A stretch of DNA of 42,536 nt from Pimelobacter simplex (GTDB lineage: Bacteria; Actinomycetota; Actinomycetes; Propionibacteriales; Nocardioidaceae), in NCBI GenBank assembly GCA_016803235.1, contig JADCLI010000049.1, positions 1 to 42,536 of the forward strand, given 5' to 3'. Positions 15,471 to 22,033 of the stretch are shown here, piece after piece. Position numbers and translations under genes: made by a program. The number at the start of each line of letters is the position of its first letter. Positions within the stretch are counted from its first letter, which is position 1. Under the pieces are notes generated by a model. That model ran no database searches. It saw only the letters and a list, made by a program, of their open reading frames with translations, and was not told where the DNA came from.

Positions 15471-16622
15471 ATGCGTCCTGCCCCCTCCACCCCTCTGCTC
15501 CCACGCCTGCTGGCGATCGGCGTCGGCCTGGCGGCCGGTGTCGCCGGCATCGTCGCGGCGGCGCCGGTCACGGCGGCCCCGTCCGAGTCGGTGACGGCGG
15601 CGACGACCGCACCGCCGCTGGCCGGGCTGAAGGTGCTGCTCACCAACGACGACAGCGCCCGCGGCGCGGACGCCGGGTTCGGCACCGACGGCAAGGGGCT
15701 CTACGTCCTGCGCCGGGCGCTGTGCAACGCCGGAGCCGACGTCCTCGTCGTCGCGCCGTGGTCGCAGCAGAGTGGCGCGGGCGCCCGGATGACCTCGCCC
15801 GGGTTCGCGCCGGTGCCGCTGACCGTGCAGGCGGTGACCGTGCCCGCCGCGTACGCCGGCGACTGCGCCGGCACGTCGACCGGTGGCGCCGTGTTCGGCG
15901 TCTGCACCACGGCCGGACCGTGCAGCTCGACCACACCGTCGGCCTCGCCGGCCGACGCGGTCAACGTCGGCCTGAGTCGGTTCGCGAGGAACTACTGGAG
16001 CGACGGACCGGACGTCGTGCTCTCCGGCACCAACTTCGGCCAGAACATCGGCGCCACGCTCAACCACTCCGGCACGGTCGGGGCCGCCGTGACCGCCCAC
16101 GAGTACGCCGTGCCCGCCGTCGCGGTGAGCGCCGAGGTGCCGCGCGACCTGGCCCAGATCCCGAACGTCCCGTTCGCGGCGGCGGCCGACTTCACGGTCA
16201 AGCTGCTCGGCGGCCTGGTGAGGCGCAACCTGCTGGCCGACGACCTGGTGCTCAACGTGAACTACCCCTTCGTCGGTGCCGGCGAGACGCTCGGCCGGGC
16301 GGTCAAGGCCGACGTGGGCCGCAGCAGCGACCTGGGCCTGACCTATGCCGGCGACGTGCCGGCCACGGGCGGGACCTACCAGCTCTCCGCGGGCGCCCCG
16401 GCGGGCGAGACCCGGCCCAACGCCGACACCACCGCGCTCGCCGCGAACAACATCCCGGTGACCGCGCTCGACGGTGACTGGGGCAAGGCGATGCCGGTGG
16501 GGGCCGGCTGCTGCTGGGCTCGCTGCGCTGATCTCGCCCTGCCGGGGCGTCCGTCAGAATGGGAGGCGTGGCGGACACCCCGGCAGGCGACCTGCTCGCC
16601 CGCGTCATCGGTGAGCTGGTGA
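15471..16622 (+). CDS. Exported SurE-like 5'/3'-nucleotidase, 3' end probably frameshifted
   Basis: The frame as read encodes 383 residues. Residues 1-36 look like a signal peptide (LLAIGVGLAAGVAGIVAAA, then TAA). SurE motifs follow: KVLLTNDDS with Asp60-Asp61, APWSQQSG near 96, and SGTNFGQN at about 185-192. These supply the Asp-Asp-Ser-Asn metal site of SurE phosphatases, which remove phosphate from nucleoside monophosphates. Classical SurE is cytoplasmic, so export is notable. After GDWGKAMPVG the frame enters an unusual Cys/Trp-rich tail that overlaps the next gene by about 55 bases. One extra base in the G5 run at 16499-16503 would instead give a normal ending GGRLLLGSLR with a stop at 16529-16531. 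A GAGGAG ribosome-binding site precedes the ATG. Confidence 0.85.
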   Translation: MRPAPSTPLLPRLLAIGVGLAAGVAGIVAAAPVTAAPSESVTAATTAPPLAGLKVLLTNDDSARGADAGFGTDGKGLYVLRRALCNAGADVLVVAPWSQQSGAGARMTSPGFAPVPLTVQAVTVPAAYAGDCAGTSTGGAVFGVCTTAGPCSSTTPSASPADAVNVGLSRFARNYWSDGPDVVLSGTNFGQNIGATLNHSGTVGAAVTAHEYAVPAVAVSAEVPRDLAQIPNVPFAAAADFTVKLLGGLVRRNLLADDLVLNVNYPFVGAGETLGRAVKADVGRSSDLGLTYAGDVPATGGTYQLSAGAPAGETRPNADTTALAANNIPVTALDGDWGKAMPVGAGCCWARCADLALPGRPSEWEAWRTPRQATCSPASSVSW

Positions 16623-17353
16623 CCGACGTCCGCGCGGGGCGGGAGCCGGCGCTGGCCGACGACCCGGACGCGGTGCACCAGCTGCGCACCTCCGTCCGCC
16701 GGCTGCGCAACGTGCTGGCCGGCTTCGGCCGGTACGTCGAGAAGCGGCCCGCGCACGAGCTGCGGGCCCACCTGGCGTCGTACGGCGCCCTGCTCGGCGC
16801 CGGCCGTGACCTGGAGGTCCGCGCGGAGGACTGCCGGCGGGTCCTGGCCGAGCTGGGGCGGAGCGACCTCGAGCACGCGCTGGTCGACCCGCTCCTCGCC
16901 GCCCACGGCGGGGCGCACGCCGTCCTGGTCGACTGGCACGGCTCGCCGGACGCCGCGGCGCTCGACCACCTGCTCGGCATGTGGGGCGAGAAGGCGCCGC
17001 TCGCCGGCCGCGCCCGGCGGCCGGTCGGCCAGGTGCGGAGGTCGGTGCTGCGGCGCGAGCTGCGGCGAGTGCTCGACCGGGCCGAGGAGGGGGAGACCTC
17101 CCACGACGTCCGCAAGGCCGCGCGCCGGTTGCGCCACGTCGCCGAGGCCGTCGGGGAGACCGCGCTGGCCCGGGCGGGCAAGGACGTGCAGGGCCGGCTC
17201 GGCGACCACCGCGACGCCGTCCTGCTGGCCGGCCACCTGTGGTCCGCGGGCGCGCCGGCCGTCGTCGTCGCCCACGTGGAGGCAGCCGCGAGCCGCGTCC
17301 TCGAGGGGCTGCCGGCGGACCTCGAGGCATTGCGCGCGATGGACGAATCCTGA
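16568..17353 (+). CDS. CHAD domain-containing protein
   Basis: The protein has 261 residues from GTG at 16568; ATG at 16559 is an alternative that would add three residues. CAGAAT at 16555-16560 resembles a -10 box and would place the transcript start at or near the GTG. Two copies of the CHAD signature are clear: HQLRTSVRRLRNVLAGF near the N-terminus and HDVRKAARRLRHVAEAVGE near residue 180. Their conserved His and Arg/Lys residues line a basic helical surface; characterised CHAD domains bind inorganic polyphosphate. There is no fused CYTH domain. It is the last gene before the ilvB leader region. Confidence 0.9.
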   Translation: MADTPAGDLLARVIGELVTDVRAGREPALADDPDAVHQLRTSVRRLRNVLAGFGRYVEKRPAHELRAHLASYGALLGAGRDLEVRAEDCRRVLAELGRSDLEHALVDPLLAAHGGAHAVLVDWHGSPDAAALDHLLGMWGEKAPLAGRARRPVGQVRRSVLRRELRRVLDRAEEGETSHDVRKAARRLRHVAEAVGETALARAGKDVQGRLGDHRDAVLLAGHLWSAGAPAVVVAHVEAAASRVLEGLPADLEALRAMDES

Positions 17354-17392
17354 GACTGCTGTCTTGCAATCTGAGACGTTGTGGGACACTGG

Positions 17393-17422
17393 TTCGACGG
17401 CACGACGTGCGGCGGCTACGGT
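17393..17422 (+). promoter_or_regulatory. Promoter of the ilvB leader and ilvBNC operon
   Basis: TTCGAC (17393-17398), an 18-base spacer and TACGGT (17417-17422) form a plausible -35/-10 pair. The -10 box ends seven bases before the leader-peptide ATG at 17429, so transcription probably starts at that ATG. Confidence 0.5.
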
Positions 17423-17428
17423 GATTCC

Positions 17429-17470
17429 ATGCATGACCTGCTTCTCGTACGCACCGGACGCGCCGGCTGA
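17429..17470 (+). CDS. ilvB leader peptide (MHDLLLVRTGRAG)
   Basis: This is a 13-codon reading frame, ATG to TGA, lying between a leaderless-type promoter and an intrinsic terminator ahead of ilvB. Four consecutive codons specify Leu-Leu-Leu-Val (CTG CTT CTC GTA); CTT and GTA are rare in such a GC-rich genome, which would make the ribosome sensitive to charged Leu-tRNA and Val-tRNA. This is the arrangement of classical transcription attenuation, known for ilvB in other actinobacteria. When leucine or valine is scarce, stalling here should prevent the terminator at 17512-17543 from forming. A helix can form between 17456-17463 and 17503-17510; the antiterminator itself could not be defined by eye. 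Confidence 0.75.
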   Translation: MHDLLLVRTGRAG

Positions 17471-17511
17471 GCCTGACCAGGACCACCCGTCAGTCAACGC
17501 CAGCGCGTCCA

Positions 17512-17543
17512 CCCCTCGTTGCCCAGCAACCGAGGGGTTTTTT
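17512..17543 (+). terminator. Intrinsic attenuator terminator before ilvB
   Basis: CCCCTCG-TTGC, a CCA loop, then GCAA-C-CGAGGGG form an 11-bp stem with one bulged C, directly followed by six T residues. It is the only hairpin in the window with a strong T-run. It lies 41 bases after the leader-peptide stop and 53 bases before ilvB. Confidence 0.9.
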
Positions 17544-17596
17544 GTTGAGTTACGACCAGCAGTTCAGCCCACCACAGCAGACAAGGAACGACTCGG

Positions 17597-19357
17597 ATGA
17601 GTGAGCAGCAGGGCTCGGGCGAGACCATCACCGGAGCACAGAGCCTGGTCCGGTCCCTCGAGGCGGCCGGGGTCACCGACATCTTCGGCATCCCGGGAGG
17701 CGCGATCCTCCCGGCGTACGACCCGCTGATGGACAGCAGCATCCGCCACATCCTCGTGCGCCACGAGCAGGGTGCCGGCCACGCCGCGCAGGGGTACGCC
17801 GCCGCGTCCGGCAAGGTCGGCGTCTGCATGGCCACCTCGGGCCCCGGCGCGACCAACCTGGTCACGCCGCTCGCCGACGCCCACATGGACTCCCTCCCGA
17901 TGGTCGCGATCACCGGCCAGGTCGGCGCCTCGCTGATCGGCACGGACGCCTTCCAGGAGGCCGACATCCGCGGCATCACGATGCCGATCACCAAGCACAG
18001 CTTCCTGGTCACCGACCCCGCCGAGATCCCGACCAAGGTCGCCGAGGCCTTCCACATCGCCTCGACCGGCCGTCCCGGCCCGGTCCTCGTCGACGTCACG
18101 AAGTCGGCGCTGCAGTCCGCGACCACCTTCCAGTGGCCGACCGAGCTCAACCTGCCCGGCTACCGCCCGGTCACCCGGCCGCACGCCAAGCAGATCCGCG
18201 AGGCCGCCCGCCTCATGCTGGAGTCGCGCAAGCCGGTCCTGTACGTCGGCGGCGGCACCATCCGCTCCGGCGCCTCCAAGGAGCTGCTGGCCCTGGCCGA
18301 GCTGACCGGCATCCCGGTGGTCACCACGCTGATGGCACGCGGCGCGTTCCCCGACAGCCACCCGCAGCACCTCGGCATGCCCGGCATGCACGGCACCGTG
18401 GCGGCGGTCGCGGCGCTGCAGAAGAGCGACCTGATCATCAGCCTCGGCGCCCGCTTCGACGACCGCGTCACGGGCAACCTCGACTCGTTCGCGCCCGGCG
18501 CGAAGGTCATCCACGCCGACATCGACCCGGCCGAGATCGGCAAGAACCGCTACGCCGACGTCCCGATCGTGGGCGACGTCCGCGAGGTGCTGGTCGACCT
18601 GATCACCACCCTGCGCACCGAGCAGGAGGCCGGCAACACCGGCGACTACGAGGGCTGGGTCGCGTTCTGCGCCGGCGTGAAGAAGAAGTACCCGCTCGGC
18701 TACGACCGTCCCGCCGACGGCGGCCTCGCGCCGCAGTACGTCCTGGAGCGCCTCGGCGTCATCTCCGGCCCCGACACGATCTACACCGCGGGCGTCGGCC
18801 AGCACCAGATGTGGGCCGCGCACTTCGTCGGCTACGAGCGCCCCAACACCTGGATCAACTCCGGAGGGCTCGGCACCATGGGCTTCTCGGTCCCAGCCGC
18901 GATGGGCGCGAAGGTCGCGATGCCCGACCAGACCGTGTGGTCGGTCGACGGCGACGGCTGCTTCCAGATGACCAACCAGGAGCTCGCCACCTGCGCGATC
19001 AACAACATCCCGATCAAGGTCGCGGTCATCAACAACGAGTCGCTCGGCATGGTGCGCCAGTGGCAGACGCTGTTCTACAACTCGCGCTACTCCAACACCG
19101 ACCTGCACTCGAAGCGGATCCCCGACTTCGTCAAGCTGGCCGACGCCTACGGCTGCGTCGGCCTGGCCTGCGAGTCGCCCGACGACGTCGACGCGACCAT
19201 CCAGAAGGCGATGGAGATCAACGACGTGCCGGTGGTCGTCGACTTCCGGGTCCACCGCGACGCCATGGTGTGGCCGATGGTCGCCGCCGGCACCAGCAAC
19301 GACGACATCAAGTACGCGCGCGACCTCGCGCCCCAGTTCGACGAGGACGATCTGTGA
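17597..19357 (+). CDS. ilvB: Acetolactate synthase, large (catalytic) subunit
   Basis: The 586-residue ThDP- and FAD-dependent enzyme joins two pyruvates, or pyruvate with 2-ketobutyrate, in the first shared step of valine/leucine and isoleucine synthesis. The catalytic Glu57 lies in VRHEQGAGHAAQGYA. The central FAD domain includes GGGTIRSGA. The ThDP-Mg motif GDGCFQMTNQEL begins at residue 452 and runs to NN near 480. AAGGAACG precedes the ATG at 17597. It lies downstream of the leader peptide and attenuator and upstream of ilvN. Length is typical for the anabolic enzyme. Confidence 0.97.
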   Translation: MSEQQGSGETITGAQSLVRSLEAAGVTDIFGIPGGAILPAYDPLMDSSIRHILVRHEQGAGHAAQGYAAASGKVGVCMATSGPGATNLVTPLADAHMDSLPMVAITGQVGASLIGTDAFQEADIRGITMPITKHSFLVTDPAEIPTKVAEAFHIASTGRPGPVLVDVTKSALQSATTFQWPTELNLPGYRPVTRPHAKQIREAARLMLESRKPVLYVGGGTIRSGASKELLALAELTGIPVVTTLMARGAFPDSHPQHLGMPGMHGTVAAVAALQKSDLIISLGARFDDRVTGNLDSFAPGAKVIHADIDPAEIGKNRYADVPIVGDVREVLVDLITTLRTEQEAGNTGDYEGWVAFCAGVKKKYPLGYDRPADGGLAPQYVLERLGVISGPDTIYTAGVGQHQMWAAHFVGYERPNTWINSGGLGTMGFSVPAAMGAKVAMPDQTVWSVDGDGCFQMTNQELATCAINNIPIKVAVINNESLGMVRQWQTLFYNSRYSNTDLHSKRIPDFVKLADAYGCVGLACESPDDVDATIQKAMEINDVPVVVDFRVHRDAMVWPMVAAGTSNDDIKYARDLAPQFDEDDL

Positions 19358-19465
19358 ACACCCCACGAAGTTCTGCGAGGGAGGCGCTTCGCGCCGAGCG
19401 GCACAACTCCGCGGGGACCCCGTTCGCGTCGTGCCTGATGATCTGCGACAGCGAAAGGAACTGAG

Positions 19466-20005
19466 GTGGCCAAGCACACCCTGTCGGTCCTCGTCGAGGA
19501 CAAGCCCGGCGTCCTGGCGCGCATCTCCGCGCTGTTCAGCCGCCGCGGCTTCAACATCGAGTCGCTCGCGGTCGGCCCGACCGAGCACGCCGAGATCTCG
19601 CGGATGACCATCGTGGTCAACGTCGAGTCCTCCCCGCTCGAGCAGGTCACCAAGCAGCTCAACAAGCTGGTCGAGGTCATCAAGATCGTCGAGCTCGACC
19701 CGACCGCCTCGGTCAACCGCGAGCTGGTGCTGGTCAAGGTGGCCGCCACCGCGGAGAACCGCGGCGAGGTCCTCGACGTCGTCCAGCTGTTCAAGGCGAA
19801 GGTCATCGACGTCGCCTCGGACGCCATCACCATGCAGATCGTCGGCAACGACGGCAAGATCTCCGACTTCCTGCGCGTGCTGGAGCCCTTCGGGATCCGT
19901 GAGCTCGTGCAGTCCGGCATGGTGGCCATCGGCCGCGGGCCGCGCTCCATCTCGGAGCGCAGCAAGCCCGTCGCCGTACCGGTGCCGCCCGCCGCCAACG
20001 CCTGA
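19466..20005 (+). CDS. ilvN: Acetolactate synthase, small (regulatory) subunit
   Basis: The protein has 179 residues. It stimulates IlvB and confers feedback inhibition by valine. GTG at 19466 follows GAAAGGA. Residues 4-77 form the ACT domain (TLSVLVEDKPGVLARISALFSRRGFNIESLAVGPTE), with the turn that binds the amino acid. The C-terminal half (ELVLVKVAATAENRGEVLDVVQLF) is the usual ALS_ss_C domain. The 108-base gap after ilvB contains only a small GGCGC-TTC-GCGCC hairpin near 19383-19395 and no gene. The ilvC gene follows 37 bases later. Confidence 0.96.
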   Translation: MAKHTLSVLVEDKPGVLARISALFSRRGFNIESLAVGPTEHAEISRMTIVVNVESSPLEQVTKQLNKLVEVIKIVELDPTASVNRELVLVKVAATAENRGEVLDVVQLFKAKVIDVASDAITMQIVGNDGKISDFLRVLEPFGIRELVQSGMVAIGRGPRSISERSKPVAVPVPPAANA

Positions 20006-20042
20006 CACACCCACCACCCCAACCAGCAAGGAGAAGCCCGAC

Positions 20043-21068
20043 GTGGCTGAGATCTACTACGACGACGACGCCGACCTGTCCCTCATCCAGGGCAAGCACG
20101 TCGCCGTCATCGGTTACGGCAGCCAGGGCCACGCGCACGCGCTGAACCTGCGCGACTCCGGCGTCGACGTCCGCGTCGGCCTCAAGGAGGGCTCGAAGAG
20201 CCGGGCCAAGGCGGAGGAGGAGGGCCTGCGCGTCCTCACCCCGCGCGAGGCCGCGGAGGAGGCCGACGTCATCGTCATCCTCGCCCCCGACCAGGTCCAG
20301 CGCCACCTGTACGCCGACGACATCGCGCCGGCGCTCGCCGAGGGCGACACCCTGGTCTTCGGTCACGGCTTCAACATCCGCTTCGGCTACATCCAGCCCC
20401 CGGCCGGCGTCGACGTCATCCTGGTCGCCCCGAAGGCCCCGGGCCACACCGTGCGCCGCGAGTACGTCGCCGGCCGCGGCATCCCGGACATCATCGCCGT
20501 CGAGCAGGACGCCTCGGGCAAGGCCTGGGACCTCGCGAAGTCCTACGCGAAGGGCATCGGCGGCACCCGCGCCGGCGTCATCAAGACCACCTTCACCGAG
20601 GAGACCGAGACCGACCTGTTCGGTGAGCAGTCGGTCCTGTGCGGCGGCGTCTCGCAGCTGATCCAGTACGGCTACGAGACCCTCACCGAGGCCGGCTACC
20701 AGGGCGAGATCGCCTACTTCGAGGTCCTCCACGAGCTCAAGCTCATCGTCGACCTGATGTGGGAGGGCGGCATCGCCAAGCAGCGCTGGTCGGTCTCCGA
20801 CACCGCCGAGTACGGCGACTACGTCTCCGGCCCGCGTGTCATCGACCCGCGCGTCAAGGAGAACATGCAGGCCGTCCTCGCCGACATCCAGAGCGGCGCG
20901 TTCGCCGAGCGGTTCATCGCCGACCAGGACGCCGGTGCGCCGGAGTTCCAGGCGCTGCGCGAGAAGGGTGCCCAGCACCCGATCGAGGCCGTCGGCAAGA
21001 CCCTGCGCTCGCACTTCTCGTGGGCGCACACCGACGACGACTACACCGAGGGCTCGGCCGCGCGCTGA
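20043..21068 (+). CDS. ilvC: Ketol-acid reductoisomerase, class I
   Basis: The protein has 341 residues. It isomerises and reduces acetolactate or acetohydroxybutyrate with NADPH. GTG at 20043 is preceded by AAGGAGAAG; the open frame upstream overlaps ilvN and is not used. The dinucleotide site GYGSQGHA is at 24-31. The catalytic knotted domain carries DLFGEQSVLCGG and YFEVLHELKLIVDLMWEGG, which hold the Mg-binding Asp and Glu residues. Length is that of the short, class I enzyme. It is the last gene of the operon and is closed by the hairpin at 21088-21120. Confidence 0.97.
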   Translation: MAEIYYDDDADLSLIQGKHVAVIGYGSQGHAHALNLRDSGVDVRVGLKEGSKSRAKAEEEGLRVLTPREAAEEADVIVILAPDQVQRHLYADDIAPALAEGDTLVFGHGFNIRFGYIQPPAGVDVILVAPKAPGHTVRREYVAGRGIPDIIAVEQDASGKAWDLAKSYAKGIGGTRAGVIKTTFTEETETDLFGEQSVLCGGVSQLIQYGYETLTEAGYQGEIAYFEVLHELKLIVDLMWEGGIAKQRWSVSDTAEYGDYVSGPRVIDPRVKENMQAVLADIQSGAFAERFIADQDAGAPEFQALREKGAQHPIEAVGKTLRSHFSWAHTDDDYTEGSAAR

Positions 21069-21087
21069 CCTCACGTCGCACCCGCAC

Positions 21088-21120
21088 GACACCCCCGGAC
21101 CCGTCAGGGCCGGGGGTGTC
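21088..21120 (+). terminator. Terminator of the ilvBNC operon
   Basis: GACACCCCCGG and CCGGGGGTGTC are perfectly complementary, and inside them CCC-GTCA-GGG extends the stem with one bulged A. The hairpin starts 19 bases after the ilvC stop. No T-run follows. Confidence 0.82.
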
Positions 21121-21145
21121 GGCGTCTCGTGCCATGGTGCTGACC

Positions 21146-21538
21146 ATGGGCCACCCACGACTGCGCAGCACCGTCCTCGACACCACCGACGTCCCCGCGC
21201 TGGCGGAGTTCTACCGCCGGCTCCTCGGCTGGTCCTACCCCGAGGGCTTCGACATCGAGGAGTTCACCGACTGGCGCTCCATCGTCGGCCCCGACGGCGA
21301 GCGGCTGTCCTTCCAGCAGGTCGACGAGCTCGCTGCGACAACATGGCCGAGCGGCGAGGTGCCGCAGCAGCTCCACCTGGACTTCCAGGTCGACAGCCGC
21401 GCCGACCTCGACGAGAACCACCGGCGCGCCCTCGAGCTGGGCGCCGTCGTGCGCCTCGACCAGTCCGACGACCCCGAGGAGCCGCTGCGGGTCTACGCCG
21501 ACCCGGCCGGCCACACCTTCTGCCTGTTCACCCGCTGA
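21146..21538 (+). CDS. VOC-family (glyoxalase-like) protein
   Basis: The 130-residue protein begins LRSTVLDTTDVPALAEFYRRLLGW and ends RVYADPAGHTFCLFTR, the two conserved edges of a VOC domain. Its middle has HLDFQVDSRADLDENHRRALELGA. This matches small VOC proteins often annotated only as glyoxalase-like. ATG at 21146 is chosen over ATG 21134 because CATGGT lies at about the leaderless distance and the first strand then starts at residue 4. It overlaps the convergent EamA gene by 11 bases. Substrate unknown. Confidence 0.83.
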   Translation: MGHPRLRSTVLDTTDVPALAEFYRRLLGWSYPEGFDIEEFTDWRSIVGPDGERLSFQQVDELAATTWPSGEVPQQLHLDFQVDSRADLDENHRRALELGAVVRLDQSDDPEEPLRVYADPAGHTFCLFTR

Positions 21539-21962
21539 CCACCAGCAGCACGGCTCCCGCGCCGACCAGGGCGACCCCGCCCCACTGCAGCAGGGACAGT
21601 CGCTCGCCGAGCAGCGTCACGCCGAACACGGCGACGAGCACGACGCTCAGCTTGTCGACCGGGGCGACGAGCGAGGCGTCGCCGACCTTGAGGGCGCGGA
21701 AGTAGCAGATCCACGACGCGCCGGTGGCCAGCCCGGAGAGCACGAGGAACACCCAGGTCCGGGTGCCGACGTCACCGGGGGAGTGGAACTTGCCCAGCGC
21801 CAGCAGGATCAGGCCGAGCGTCACCAGGATGACGATGGTGCGGACGAAGGTCGCGACGTCGGAGTCGATCTCCTTCACGCCCACCTTGGCGAAGATCGCG
21901 GTGAGGGCCGCGAAGACGGCGGACAGCAGCGCCCAGAACCACCAGGCCGAGGTGAGGTCCAC
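21528..21962 (-). CDS. Single-domain EamA/DMT-family membrane transporter
   Basis: The 144-residue product has five hydrophobic segments: WWFWALLSAVFAALTAIFA, VATFVRTIVILVTLGLILLALG, WVFLVLSGLATGASWICYF, SLVAPVDKLSVVLVAVFGVTLL, and WGGVALVGAGAVLLVV. The pattern RALKVGDASLVAPVDKLS with a following GE is typical of one EamA repeat. Most EamA proteins have two repeats (about 280-300 residues), so this one must dimerise to make a transporter. GTG at 21962 is the likely start. The strong hairpin at 21976-22016 lies just upstream on the same strand, so the gene must be transcribed from inside or below it. Confidence 0.86.
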   Translation of the reverse strand: MDLTSAWWFWALLSAVFAALTAIFAKVGVKEIDSDVATFVRTIVILVTLGLILLALGKFHSPGDVGTRTWVFLVLSGLATGASWICYFRALKVGDASLVAPVDKLSVVLVAVFGVTLLGERLSLLQWGGVALVGAGAVLLVVSG

Positions 21963-21975
21963 ATGTGCTCCGTAG

Positions 21976-22016
21976 CGTCGAACGCCGTGGGCACTCGCCC
22001 ACGGCGACGTTCGACG
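21976..22016 (-). terminator. Strong hairpin terminator after the PKD protein gene
   Basis: CGTCGAACG-CCGTGGGC, a 4-base ACTC loop and GCCCACGG-CGA-CGTTCGACG form 17 base pairs with a 3-base bulge. It lies 17 bases after the stop of the minus-strand PKD gene. The hairpin base is only 13 bases upstream of the EamA start codon, so it also insulates that gene. Confidence 0.8.
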
Positions 22017-22033
22017 TTAGCGCAGTGAGGAAC

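Noticed and set aside
17433..17596. Alternative leader frame starting at the second ATG in CATGCATGAC
   Set aside because: It lacks the clustered Leu/Val codons and does not fit the promoter geometry, whereas the ATG at 17429 does.
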